Assembly: GCA_029204225.1 (NCBI GenBank)
Contig: CM055095.1
Location: 22,450,006-22,514,005 of the forward strand
Origin: Diphasiastrum complanatum
Lineage: Eukaryota > Streptophyta > Lycopodiopsida > Lycopodiales > Lycopodiaceae
Direction: 5' to 3'
Length of the DNA: 64,000 nt
The notes under the pieces were generated by a model. The model made no database searches, was not told the DNA's origin, and saw nothing but the letters and a program-made list of their open reading frames with translations. The number at the start of each line of letters is the position of its first letter. Positions within the stretch are counted from its first letter, which is position 1. This document shows positions 1 through 12,800 of the stretch, piece after piece. The translations under genes were made by a program, and so were the position numbers.

Positions 1-65
1 CGGCAACGGCGCCAATGTTGGAAGTAAATCTGGTTTGTCAATGCTACTGTAGTTAGCACCTTCAG

Positions 66-860
66 TTGGTGTTTGGTAAACGTTGGCATGCGGCTAGGCA
101 AGAGAATAATTCTACATCAAATAAGTTTGATAGGCAAGAGAATAATTCTACATTGAAATCTTCAGAGATAGCATCCACATCTACTTTGGATCTTATTGAG
201 CTTAAAACTTTAAATGAGTCTAGTAGGCAGACGTTTAAGTCAATTCTCGTTCAAGAAAACCCAACCAAGTTACCCCCTACTAGAAATGTGGAACACAGGA
301 TTGAGCTTGGGGCAAGACCTATTTGTCGACCTCCCTATAGGATGAGCCTTGAGGAGGAAGAGGTGAGGAAGATACTCGATGAGGATCGTAGATTAGGCTA
401 CATTAAACCAAATTATTCACGCTTCACTTAGCCAATTTTTTTGGTGTAGAAAAAAGATGGATCTTTTAGGATGTGTGCAAATTACCATAGATTGAATAAG
501 ATCACGATAAAACACAAGTATCCTATGCCAAAAATAGATGATTTGTTGGACGCATTGCATGGTGAAAAAGGTGTTCAGCAAGATAGATTTTGAAAGTAGC
601 TACCATTCAAATCCATATCAAAGAGCCTAATGTACCGAAGACGGTGTTTTGTACGCGCTTTGGACATTATGAGATGCCTTTTGTGCTGACTAATGCTCCA
701 GCGACATTCATGATGCTCGTGAATGACATACTCAAAGACATTATAGGTCGATTCATCGTTAATTTTATCGATGACATCCTAGCCTATAGTAAGTCAATTC
801 CAAACCAGAGAGAGCACCTAGGAACATGCTCATGCACTGGATCATGCTCTTGCACGTGAC
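66..860 (+). mobile_element. Ty3/gypsy reverse transcriptase remnant
   Basis: Translated pieces match the start of a Ty3/gypsy reverse transcriptase (RPPYRMSLEEEEVRKIL, positions about 300-400) and its palm (FGHYEMPFVLTNAPATFM followed by FIDDIL, about 655-785), the family's FG..E..VMPFGLTNAP and Y/F-x-DD blocks. The element is broken, with several breaks, and only RT is recognisable. It ends abruptly against a copia fragment near 860. No LTR, primer site or integrase belonging to it was found. Old insertion, downstream of the MADS gene. Confidence 0.85.
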
Positions 861-1850
861 TATCTTCCTAAGGCCCTTCCAGAAGTAATTATTGGGATAA
901 ATTCACTTGTGCCCATCTTCTCATGCTTTTCCACACAAGGTGAGTGATTCTCATGAAAAACTACATCCTGACTAATGATTCTCTTCCTGCTGGTAAAATC
1001 ATATGGGCTACAGGCATTCTCCACTTCACTATATGACAGAAAGATGCCCTGGATGATTTTGCATTCCAACTTCCTCCTATCATCCTTATGGATATGAGCG
1101 TACGTCGTACAACCAAATGCCCGCAAAGCTCCCACCTTAGGCTTGATGCCACATACAAGCAGCGATCGAAAAGCAATCCCTATTAGCAACACCCACTACA
1201 AGCTAGTATCTAAGATCTTGCATCATCGTAAGACGATCAATGATTCAATTCCCTAATTTCATCTTGAGAGAATGAAGCTTGTTCTTAAGATAATGGCTTT
1301 GTTGGCAATTTAAAACACAGACTTGAGACTTGCAAAATCTTGAATTGGTCCTCCTGTCTCTCTAATGTGAGGGATGATGCTATCCTTCACTAAGAGATTG
1401 ATGCTTTTGTGGAACCCCTTGCCCCTTTAAATATAGTCATTGAGATCGGGTTCAGAAGTAGGAGCAAGTTCTGCCCTTGTGGACATTATTAGATTCAAAA
1501 ACATAAACTAAGGTTTAGACCCCAACTAGGGAATTATACCACTTGATGAATACGCCTCACCTTCTAAGTTTGAATCTATCACACACTATGGCTGTCCTAG
1601 CCCTGGCTGAGATCCATTCGGCACCTTCACAAGATCTCCCTACTACACAGAATCTTCTGTGTGACTCCAAACTTAATGCTTTAGTAAAAACATCTGCTGT
1701 CATATCTTGCGTTCTACAGTACTGCTCATAATGATAGCTCTCCATCAATACCAACTACACTATGAAGAGATTGGTTTTGCTTGTAGGTCACCCACTTTCA
1801 AGATTGAAGTGCTTATTTAAGGATCTAATCAAGCTCTGATACCCTGTTCC
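860..1850 (-). mobile_element. Ty1/copia remnant, rearranged
   Basis: On the minus strand 1192-860 encodes the end of a copia integrase (LRAFGCTTYAHIHKDDRRKL, then the I-F-L-S-Y region). 1754-1557 encodes the end of copia RNase H (YCRTQDMTADVFTKAL). At about 1835-1846 the minus strand reads GGTATCAGAGCTTG, the usual initiator-Met tRNA primer site that follows a copia 5' LTR. In an intact element the primer site would not lie beside the RNase H end, so the pieces have been brought together by rearrangement or represent two copies. Broken in several places; no LTR pair could be defined. Confidence 0.8.
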
Positions 1851-2759
1851 AAACCTTTAGATCATCCTATATAGCATCATAACTATGATGCATGACAATA
1901 AACACATCAATTGCATAAGAACAATCATTCAAATATATTGAAAATCAATAAAGTTAGCAAACATCAAAGCTCAAGCTCCTTGACAAGAGAGATGGATCTC
2001 CATGAATAATTTATTAGTGGGAGGGTGTGGTAACCCCTCAAGATCTAAAAGATCTTGGGTGCCACATGTCATACATGCATGATACGAGGTCACTTACTAG
2101 ATTCAGCTCCAGGTGTCCTGTGGACCATATGTCATGCCTAACCTATTTGTTGAAATGTGCATAAGAAGGGTTTACAATGTATTTAATAAATAACCCCCAT
2201 GACATATGCACAACTTAAAAGTTACAATAATACAGGCCTTAAGGAATAAAATAGGCACTTAATTCAACACAAAGTTGTCTTTGTACATGATACTTGCCTA
2301 TATACTGTAATATGAGTACCCATGTATCGGCCCCAATATCAATCGGCCAACCCAAAGGAGGACTTTCACATCTGAAAAATGGTATAACGCAGCCAATAAT
2401 AACATCTAGCTTTTTCAATACATTTGAAATTGATCAAAGAGATCAAACGTCTAACATAATCAAACTCCACAAAAAAGTTCAGAATCTGACTCCTTAGCAT
2501 ACAACTTTGTTGGCCAATAAGATTTGCATCTCAATTGGAAAATGCTAATTAAGGCTAATCATGTACTTTCTCATTATGAATATTTCACGAAACCAAAGTA
2601 GGGCCAAATATTCCAATCTTATGTGTTAAGCAGTCATTGCACATTTGTCAAAACACTTTGGGCTCATGATGCTCGTATCTTGTATAGAAGCCTATTTTTG
2701 ACATATTCCTCCATTGATTTGAAGCAACCTTCTATGGGTGTGTGAGAGACTACAAAGGT
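1851..2759. other. Non-coding, possible copia LTR and MADS 3' flank
   Basis: No gene is supported here. Sequence next to the primer site (about 1850-2040) is a candidate 5' LTR of the copia remnant, but its outer edge was not found. A short palindrome made of two AGATCT halves lies near 2040-2056. The part nearest 2759 is expected to hold the 3' UTR of the minus-strand MADS gene; no polyadenylation site was fixed. Confidence 0.4.
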
Positions 2760-2894
2760 CTATAGATGTTCATCTAATGCTGCAGGTACAAAGAAACCAA
2801 GTTCGGAAGATTGAAGCCGTAAAGAACATCCACCAACAATGGTGCGCCTACTATCAGTCTCATTTGTGAGTTTGTATTGTGGAGTGTTTAAGTG
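2760..2894 (-). CDS. MADS gene last exon: C-terminal tail and stop
   Basis: 135 nt, open and phase 0, from a good acceptor (CTCCCTTTGTAG) to TAG at 2762-2760. It encodes [17 protein letters not shown], then [13 protein letters not shown] and ends ALDEHL. The NETDSR...CSLRLQ block resembles the SDTSLRLGL-type end of several MIKC proteins. Assigned by position, frame and this resemblance. Confidence 0.7.
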   Translation of the reverse strand, partial: HLNTPQYKLTNETDSRRTIVGGCSLRLQSSELGFFVPAALDEHL

Positions 2895-3809
2895 CTACAA
2901 AGGGAGTTGCAGAGAAATAATAAGATTATAAACTCTTAGCTAGCCAATATCAATACAAGACTTGTCATGTAGCATCATTTTTTGGTAAGAATGTGGTGTT
3001 TTGTGAAAACTTTTCTAAACTTTATACTATATCGCTAAAGAAATCTTATATCAAAAGTGATAAAATACTTTTCTAGTCTTTACATCTTAAGAGGATAGAA
3101 TGGTTGTTAGCTAGGACGACAGAATAGTGTTTTGTAATGCTTTCCAAATACTTACGAACCTTATCATGCAACTATCATCGACGCACTCTATAAAAAAAGA
3201 GAACATAGGAACAACCACAAAGTTTGTATTGAGCTTCAACCAGGAGGCCTGATCACAATTTAATCATCTCATGAAAATTGTCAATTATAGCTTTACCAGG
3301 ACATGCTATGGGAAGGAATGATTCAAATCTAGAACAAATGAATATTGTTTTATTGATAGGACAAGACAAAATAATAGCTCTTCAAATGTGTGCATCATTC
3401 TAAACCTACCCATGATAGAGCACCTAGAAATACAGATGGATTCTATTCATTTTAATTATTTACATTGGCTTTTCTTGTAACACAACTTAGTCAAGTCAGT
3501 TTAATTATGCATATTGAAAAGTCAATACTAGATCAAAAGCTTTTATGAGATTCTCTACATTATTGTTCAGCTTGTTCTGTTCTCTCTCAAATTTCAACTA
3601 ATTTCTAGAGAATAGCTCCCTCCTTTCATGGGTTTTATCTAGTAAGAGCTACAATGCACTTCAAAAAGCTTGGAAGCCTCTTGAGTAACTCTTTCATTTG
3701 TACAATGGGATGACCTTCTTGTTGATTTTTATCTACTTCAAGATTCAAACTGATGGTTAACGCTTGATATTTTTAGTAAAGGGCTACATTTTGTACCGTC
3801 GCACGCGCG

Positions 3810-3888
<79 letters not shown>

Positions 3889-6800
3889 ATAGTATCTTAT
3901 ATCTTCACAAGGACTATGCTCTTTCAGGCAATCGAATGTAAACCCACAAAATTGTTCTAAAAATCTTTCTTTTTTTTTTTGAAGCCAAAAAGGTACACAT
4001 AACATAAAAAGAACTGGAAAAGTTCTCGGTCCATGATTTATACCTTTCTTTGGAGATTCTCGATCTCATTCAGTAAAAACTGATCCTGTTCAAAAGTAAG
4101 TATTAGTTGGACATATATATAATGTGGCCCATATTTTTATTAAGATATCCAAGGGATGGGAATCTCAGCACTAATCAACTATCCATAGAATCATGTTCTC
4201 CACAGATTCTTACCTTCTTTGATCTCACACGAGACAACCCAATATTCAGCTGCTCCTCTAGTCTTTTCAAATCTTCAATGCCCAAAACATGCAGGTCCTC
4301 TCCTCGCAAGTGCCTGTCAAAGAATATGTTTCTAGTACAGATTTTGTTTTCTACATTGGGAAAATAACTCTTTTCATTTACCAACCTATATAATTTGGCG
4401 ACAAAAGTCTTGAACCGGGAAGCCTAAAAAAGGTTTATACCTATTTGTCTTACGCAGAATCTCTAAATCTTCCTTCAGCTTCAAGGCCTCACGGCCCCAA
4501 TACTGAAACACATCAAAATAATTTCCTTAGCTGAAACATATTCACATCAAAATTTTCTGCAAAAGCATTTTTGCTGTTAAAATGACTACGGATACACTGC
4601 CCACTGTTGTTGAGTGACCTCCTCGTGAAAATCTTCCCTAGAGAATGAACCATCCAAAAGACTTTGTTTGTCACCTTTTATTCAAGGCATTTTGTAACAC
4701 AAGCATACGTAAGAAGACTATCAGAAAAAGGCAAGTGATATTCCATCTGATTAAGACCCCACAGCATGGAATTCAATTCTGAGCCCAAAATTGGAACTGA
4801 TAAAAAATCGAATGATTTTTGCAGGCATTTGTCCAGATGTATGTAGATACATGAAGTTCAGAGAGATAAATGTAAATTACTCAAATGTAAAACGGTTGAC
4901 GGTACTTGAGATCTTACTTCAGTATTCTTATCAATAGCGTTGCTAATTTGCAATGCATGGCCCTCTGGGTACCTTCCGTATCTCTCCAGTATCTCTCTCA
5001 TGCTAACAGCCAAATCAAAAATTACAAATTATTTCGAATTAGACAATATGCTTCAAGAATTAATAATCTGACTTTTGCCCAGTAAAAGTAGTCAAACTCA
5101 AATAAAAATATTCATAGCATGTCCAAAACCAAGTTCTGCATTGTTGATGCTGCCAAATGCCTGCATGCCATGTGTGTACATGGACATACACACACACATG
5201 CAAATACAGGCACTGAAATCAACTTATAAAGCTTTCGTTGGTTAGCCGAACACCACAGCCAATGAAAGATTTAGAAACACCGACTGTCATAAATTACAGT
5301 ATCATACAGAAAAGATGCAAGTAACTCACAATTTATAAATTTGATGATGACCTATTCATTATGCAAACCTATTGACTCCCATGCTATCAACCTGAGAGCC
5401 ACCAAGAGCGAGTGTGTCTTCCAAAGGACTGGACCAATGAGCTGTCCGTTGGGAGGAGGAAATATGGACTTAGATTCCCCAGAAACAAGTAGCCCATGAG
5501 TCAGGGGAAGCACCTAAGCTCCCTGATAAGAGATGACATTCCTAGAGACTAAGAGGAAGAGCGGGTTGTTCATCTCTGCAAGAGAATGCGAACCTGAGAT
5601 TAGGGTCATGAAGAGAAGATTTCTATACATACTCTAGGAAGAAAGGATAAGGAGAAGAACATACTCTTTCATATTGAAAATCTATTTGTGAGTATGGAAT
5701 ATATCCAGTTCGACAAATCTCATCTGAGAAGTTGGTAGAGTCAGTAGGTGAAGCTTATAAAAAAATACATGCAACAAAAAGAGTCAAAGAATCCATGTAA
5801 AAAATATATATATATATAATATCATGATTGCAGCGGAACGCATTCCGCTGCAATCATGTTATAAAATGCAAAACAATTTTGCAATATTTGCAAAAAAGAT
5901 TAATTTGCAACTTTTGCGAACATATATCCTTTTTCTGCTGCGCATCTTTGAGAGGGAGAGGAGGCTGGAAATTTGTTGCTAGGACATGGATTGAGGCGTG
6001 TGAGGATTCTACGGGCATCTATTCGATGACAGAGACACGGAGGCAGGTGCAGCAAGTCAGTGTGAAGCGAGAAATGATCAGAACTTTATTTTGGGTAAGC
6101 CTACATGATTTTTGATAGACGTAAAAAACAGGTTGTAGGTGCTGTAAGATGCTTTACTGTGTTCCTTCATGCCTACAATAATGCCTATGCTGCTAGGTTT
6201 GGCAGTTACAGGACGTACGTCAAGTTTTGAATATGATGTTCAAATTTCACATCGTTTTTAGCCTATTCTATGAAGTGACAAGTGCAAGTCATCCAGGTTT
6301 TGTTAGAGCAGGCTCTGGTTTCAAAAATATATTTTTGATGAGCATGGGAAAAGAAGTGTCAAAAATTCTTGATCATATCAAGCGTTAAGGTCGATAGCAA
6401 TAGGATTGTTGAATCCACCAAGATGCCAACTGAAAAGTGAGCAAGCATTTTCATGGATTCTAATATGCATCTCTCAAGGCCAAAGAAATGATGCCTTGTG
6501 GGTGGCTGTTCATGAAGTCACTAAGATGACACATTTCAGTCCTAGCAAGACTAACGTTAAGGCTCCTAAATTGTCGGATAAATTTGTATGGATCGCTACG
6601 GGCTATTGTAAGTGATCCGAACTACAAGTTTTGAATTGCTAGACTTTAAGTTTTGGAGCCATGAGCAATGGGACCACCCTTAGTTGACAAATGGCCAAGT
6701 GAACCAAGTGATTGAGGATATGCTTTGCACGTTTACTGCTCAAAAACAAGCTGATTGGGAGAAGTACCTCCCAATCTTGGAGTTTGCTTATAACAGTAGC

Positions 6801-9800
6801 ACGCATTTAGCCATTGGTAGGAGTCTTTGCATGTGCACGAGCCACAAACTCCAATCTAGATGGATCTCAGTAATTGCAAGTTGAGAGTGCAAAGGCATAT
6901 CTACTGGGCAATGATACCCATTCCTAAAAATTTGCCTTAGGAATGGGTACGGTACCATTCCTTAAGAAAGGCCGTTCCATTCCTAAGGAACAGCTTTATG
7001 AACCGTTCCTGATTCCATAACTAGTGCCGTCTGTTCCGTTCCTAGTTCCACGGATATGTTCATCCATCGTTGCCAGAAATTCCTTTTAGATGAAATCGTT
7101 GCCTGAATTCGCTACATTGATCATTGCCAGAAATCCCTTTCAGACAAAATCGTTGCATTGATCATAGTTCCACAGATCCATCCGAATCGTTTTTGTTTCT
7201 GGAATACATCTGAAATCGTTCTTGTCCTGTTCTGGCATTCACATCAGGATGTTCGGTTGCATTTCAGAAACGGTTCAGGAACCGTCGCTTGGAAACTTTG
7301 CTTCTTGCCAAGGAAAACATGAAGAACGCCCAGGACTGAGCTAAGTCCTGTGCAAATTAGCATAGGAGACCTTTAGACTTCAAGTGATAAAGGCTTTTTC
7401 CAAGTTCCTCAAGACTCTAAGACTCTAAGACTCAGGTGTCCAAAGCTGTTGCCCCACTTTTGTGGACTCTGGATTGTTAAATGAAAGCTTGGAGAGGTTG
7501 CTTATGAGCTCAAACTCCCTAATCACATTGAGATTCATCCAGTTTTTCACCTTAGTAGACCTGGACAAATAAAGTCATTTTCCAATCATAACAATAGAAC
7601 TTGAAATCTACTATGACAGCTTCAAAGCATGGAAAACCTAGAGAGGAAAAACAAAGTCAAACATCATAATTTTGGGGAATGTAGAAGCCTTGGGAAACAG
7701 AAACATGTAACAAGCTATGGAGTACAAGAAACAAGGAAACAACATCATCCCTCCAATCAATATGATTAAAATATATGCAATAAGATACTTCAAGAGAAGG
7801 ATACACAGGAAGAAGAGTGGAACATGTAAAGAGGAAAGTCACAAAGCTTTAAAAGATAATGAAAAAGGCTTAAAAGAGTCACCAAAACCTAAAGACTTTG
7901 GAGTAAAATAAGAGTGTCTGCCTTGTAGTACGGTGTAACACTTTTTCTTGAATGGGGAGACACTTCCTCTAAAAGAAAATGTGTTTTGCCCATAACATGT
8001 TTTAGAAACGTTTTCCAAAGATGAGAAAGGCCCCTGGGTATTCACCATAACTAATTCGAGAATATATGGCTTGTCTTTAGGTCCAACTTCATGCAAAGGT
8101 AGAAACATTAGTCCTAGAAACCCTAAAGGAAAGTATTGCCAATACACATATAGCTTAATTGAAAAATTTCCATACTACAAGAGGCTAAAAGACAACTGAA
8201 AAGGGGAACTTTCAAGGCATTTTGACTAAGAAACGTCAAGCCAAAAGGAGTACCAAAGTACTATTGAGGACATTTGTCCTTCAAATGCAAACTCAGCAAG
8301 TGAACCATAAACAAGGAAATGAAATAGAGAACCGTGGACCGTCAAGACCATAGGTCGATGATGTCAATGCTAACCATAACCAAAGATGGTCCATAACCTT
8401 GAGATTCACTTTATGTAGCATGCCTTGCATGCCAAAAGACCCCTCCATCAAGAGAAGTTCACCACTCTGAACTAGACAGTCCAATTATGGTACAAGTACA
8501 CAGCAGAACAAATTGAATTTCCTACTAGCACCCTTGAAGGTGGCATATCCCTTATTGAAATTCAAGTAGTGTCTTCCCAAATTGCGATATAGGTGAAATC
8601 AAACTACAATTTTGATTCGAATGGGGCTCCAAGAATTAGTTTATGCAAGTTGTATGAATGTGTAAAATTCCAATATTTGTAGCTTGCTTGCATTATGTGC
8701 AAAAAAAAATCAGCTGCTCCAAAATAAACCGATGCTTTTTAGGACGCTTCAATTATGAATTACCTGGGCCATGCATTCAATCTAGTTCAACCCCTACCCT
8801 CAACTGCCATGAAACCTTGAATTCAATGGAGAGGGTACAAGAATGTTCTTAAATGTTAGATAACTTAGATTGATGAAATTCATTTCTATCACCAATGCAA
8901 ATAGCTGCAGATACCTTTCACTCCGAATCGATCACTTTGCAAACATGTAATTGGCCCCCAACCTGTCCATGAACTCATATAGAAGGTCCCAAGTGCAACA
9001 ATCTCTATAGTACAAGACACTATAGATAGGCTATAGCCCTATGACAATGGCTTGTGCCTCATCCAAAAATGAAGATGATAGCACCGTAGTCTCAAACTTC
9101 CTTGACCTCGACAACTTCACGACGGCCCCCACTATGCCCAATGGTCTGAAACAACCATTTTCCTCAAGATTTCATGCACTTTCAAGAGCCACTCCAAAAA
9201 CAGGATGGTTCGTTTCAGAGTGCCCGTGATTATCGTGCACTTAATAAGCTCACGATAAAACATCACTACCCAATTCCATGAATTGATGACTTGCTGGATG
9301 CCTTGCAGGTTGCGAGGGTACCATTAGATTAGAATTCAAGCAAAGGATGTCCATAACATCGCGTTTAGGACCCGATTTGGACATTGTGAGTTTCTTGCCA
9401 TGTTGTTTGGGCTAACTAATGTGCCTACAACATTCATGATGCTCATGAATGATATTTTCATAAAGTATATCTTTCTTTAGCGAAATACAACACTATGCGT
9501 TATATGCTAATGATAAGAAGAACAAGTTGTTTCAGACTTGTGTGGATACGTCGGTCACATTGTGACAGAAGAGAAAATTTCTATGGATCCAGCCAAGGCA
9601 GTTGTGGTGAGGAAGTGGCCTAGGCGTAAATGCATTAGGCAGCTTTGGTCATTCCTAGAATTCTGCAATTTTTACCACAAATTCATGTGGGCCTTCTCCA
9701 GGATAGTTGCTTCTTTAACGAACTAGCTACGTGGACAAGACCTAGAGGTGAGTTGGAATGTCGAGTCACATAGGAGTTTTGAACTCCTGAAAGAGGTAGC

Positions 9801-12800
9801 TTTTGTTGCACTAGTGCTCAAGACTGTGGACCCCAAAAAGCCTTTCAATCTCGAAACAGATGCGAGTGGAAAAGTTGTTGGAGCTATGTTAATAAATTAG
9901 GAAGGGAGAGCTGTTGCTTTCGAGAGCAAGAAGCCCACATCTGCTCAATAGACATATTTCACACATGGGTAAGAGTTGTATGAATTAATACACGCACTCA
10001 ACGTGTGGCCTTGGGAATAGAGCTTGCTAGGTCTCGTGTGCCCAATTCACATAAATTTCATCCCCATTTTGTAATATTTTCCTTCCATCCCTTCCAATCT
10101 AATGGTGATTCCATGAATTTCTATTTGTGATTTGTCTTTTTATGGCTATATTAACATGAATGTTTTGTTCTTCTCTTGATTTTGGCTTTAGTTTCATTAG
10201 CATTGCCATTTGATTGGGTTTGGCACATGATATTTGACGTATCATAGCATAAGATCCATTTTTTATCATGATTCTTCATGCATCTTGTTAGATTTGAGGG
10301 GTTTATTGTTTTTGTAACTTTCATTTTTTGGTAGTTTCTAATTTTTGAATTTCAGGTCTGCTCAAACAAATTTTTGTTATATGATTTTCTTTTTAATTTC
10401 TAATTTGATTCCATAGCCTTCTAGAGATCTGTTTTAGCTTTCATGTGCACCAATTTTCAAGCAATTTTCGTAAGATATGCAAAAGTTATTGCAATTTTTC
10501 CAAAAGCTATCAAAAAAGGTGATTACAATTTTGTTTCAGCTTTGCTTCAATTTGTTATATCTGATTTGGATTATTTCTTTTGATTTCTTTACATAAGTTT
10601 TTAGAACATTGTCTCAGCTTTTATCTGATCCATATGGCAGGTCATTTAGACTAGTATTGGAAAAGCAATTCTTTGCTAGATTTCGTTTTTTTTATTTCCA
10701 AACCTAATCAGTTGAAAATTTGACCTAACAAATCACTATGAATTATTGATCTGATCATATAGGCTGATAGTGTTTGTTTTTAGCTTTTTGGAGGTACCGA
10801 GTTTGTGTGATTTGGAACAATATCAAAGAAGCTATGATCAAATTATTGAAGTTGGGTCAAATTTGCTAAAATTCTAAAAATTTCCTTTGTATTTCTTGGT
10901 GAGAAAGAAGCACTTCAAATATTCATTTTTGAAATTTCATTTCTTTCGGGTATTTTCTTCAAACTTTTCATTTTGAAGCATGAGCCTTAACCCCAGTTTA
11001 TTATTCATCCTAGTCCGTTACTCACCCCTAGTTTATTAGTCACCTCCAGTTTATTACTCACCCCAATAAATTATTCACTCCAGTTTATTACTCACCCGGT
11101 CTATTATTCACCATAGTCTAGTTCTACCCACAGTTTATTACTCACCTCTAGTTTATTATCCGGCCCCAGTTGATTACTCGCTTATACTCACAACCCTAAC
11201 TATTCTCACAACCCTAAATCCAACTTTAAATCACAACCCTAACCCTAAAAATGTACTCAACCCTTAAAATTGCAACCTAACCCTAAATTTTATTTATAAA
11301 AAAACCTAACCCCGTTTGTGCGCCCCCTTTTCCCTCCCACTTGCAGCTACACCCTTTTTGGCACTTCTTTCCCACGGGGAACCCCCTTTCACTACCCTTC
11401 ATGCGCTTTTCCTCCGCACATGCTAGGCCTTTTTTCCCCAGGCCTAGGTGTACTAATACGTCCGAATACGTTAGTCCTTCATTTGATGGAATCATTCACT
11501 CCATTGGTGTGGATGACTGGCTAGAAGGATTGGAATATAACTTCTACTATGTTATAGGTATTGGTGACAATGATATACAAGAACCTAACATGTAGTGTCA
11601 TTCTAATGGTGTTGACCACCAATTCAAAGAGCAAGATTATATTGTATGTGATCTTGAGTAACTCCAGTTTTCCAACATGACAGTTCAGGTGAAAGTCAAC
11701 TCATAATTGAGTACCATTCCAAGTTTCCCTTTGACCATCAAAGTACAGAAAAAGACTTACATCAACACTTTAACCTGATCAATGGACAAGCAACTATGGC
11801 CATCAAATCAATGAGGTTGTTCAACTCAAAGAAAGTGAATTAAGGCATTCATTAATCTTTCAGAATGAAGACTATTTGGCACTGACCAAATTTATTCAAA
11901 TTTGAACAATTAACTTTGGACAATATCTATTTATCTATTTGTGAAATTAGAATATATCCAATTTCACAAATTTATATAGAGAAGTCAGTGATTAAATTAA
12001 CTTTGGACAACAACATCCAGCGATGTACTTCAACATACATCCAATCTGCACTACCAGCATCAACTACTTTGTATGGAACATTAACATACGATCAACAATT
12101 TATATCTAAAAGTATTGATGGATCAATCACAGTTTCATTAATCCAGGTGATTAAATGACATGGATTGTTTAATACAATGGAAGAGCCAGATTTAATGCAA
12201 AGACACGAGTCCAAACGAATTGGGTGAATCATCCAAGTCGCATGATGTCGTAGAAGCAAACAAACGAGGATATTGCGATGTTACTTTCTGTATATTCCAG
12301 GCAGATTTGGTTGCCAACAAGCAATATGATGCTTCATCAATCTCTTCTTTGATGATCATTTTTCTTCATGGGAACATGGGTTGTAGACTGAAGCTAACAC
12401 ATGAATTCAATTCAAGAGTTTTGCTTCTACAAAGATGCAACAAGTTTTGGACATGACATCCTCAATCAAGAATACTAAACCAAGGCCATCAAGCTGATCA
12501 GACAAGCGTCTCCAGTTTTTAGGACAAAAAAGTTTAAGGAGGAGGAGTGTCAACTACTTTTAGTACATCAGTGCTTATGACATCCTCAATCAAGACTACT
12601 CAACCGAGGCAATCAAGCTGATCAGACAAGCGTCTCCAGTTTTTAGGACAAAAAACTTTAAGTAGGGGGAATGTCAAGTACTTTTAGTACATCAGTGCTT
12701 ATCAATGTATTATAATATCCAATGTAAGCTTTATTAGGCCCAAAAGGAGCTATTAGCCTTAAGAATAAGGCAGTTCCCTCTTCAGGCCCAAAGTACTTAA

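Noticed and set aside
3650-3740. Alternative MADS exon 6 with [10 protein letters not shown]
   Set aside because: No acceptor in the needed phase gives an open frame.
11196-11290. True interstitial telomere
   Set aside because: The units are degenerate and sit inside an LTR element next to its minisatellite.
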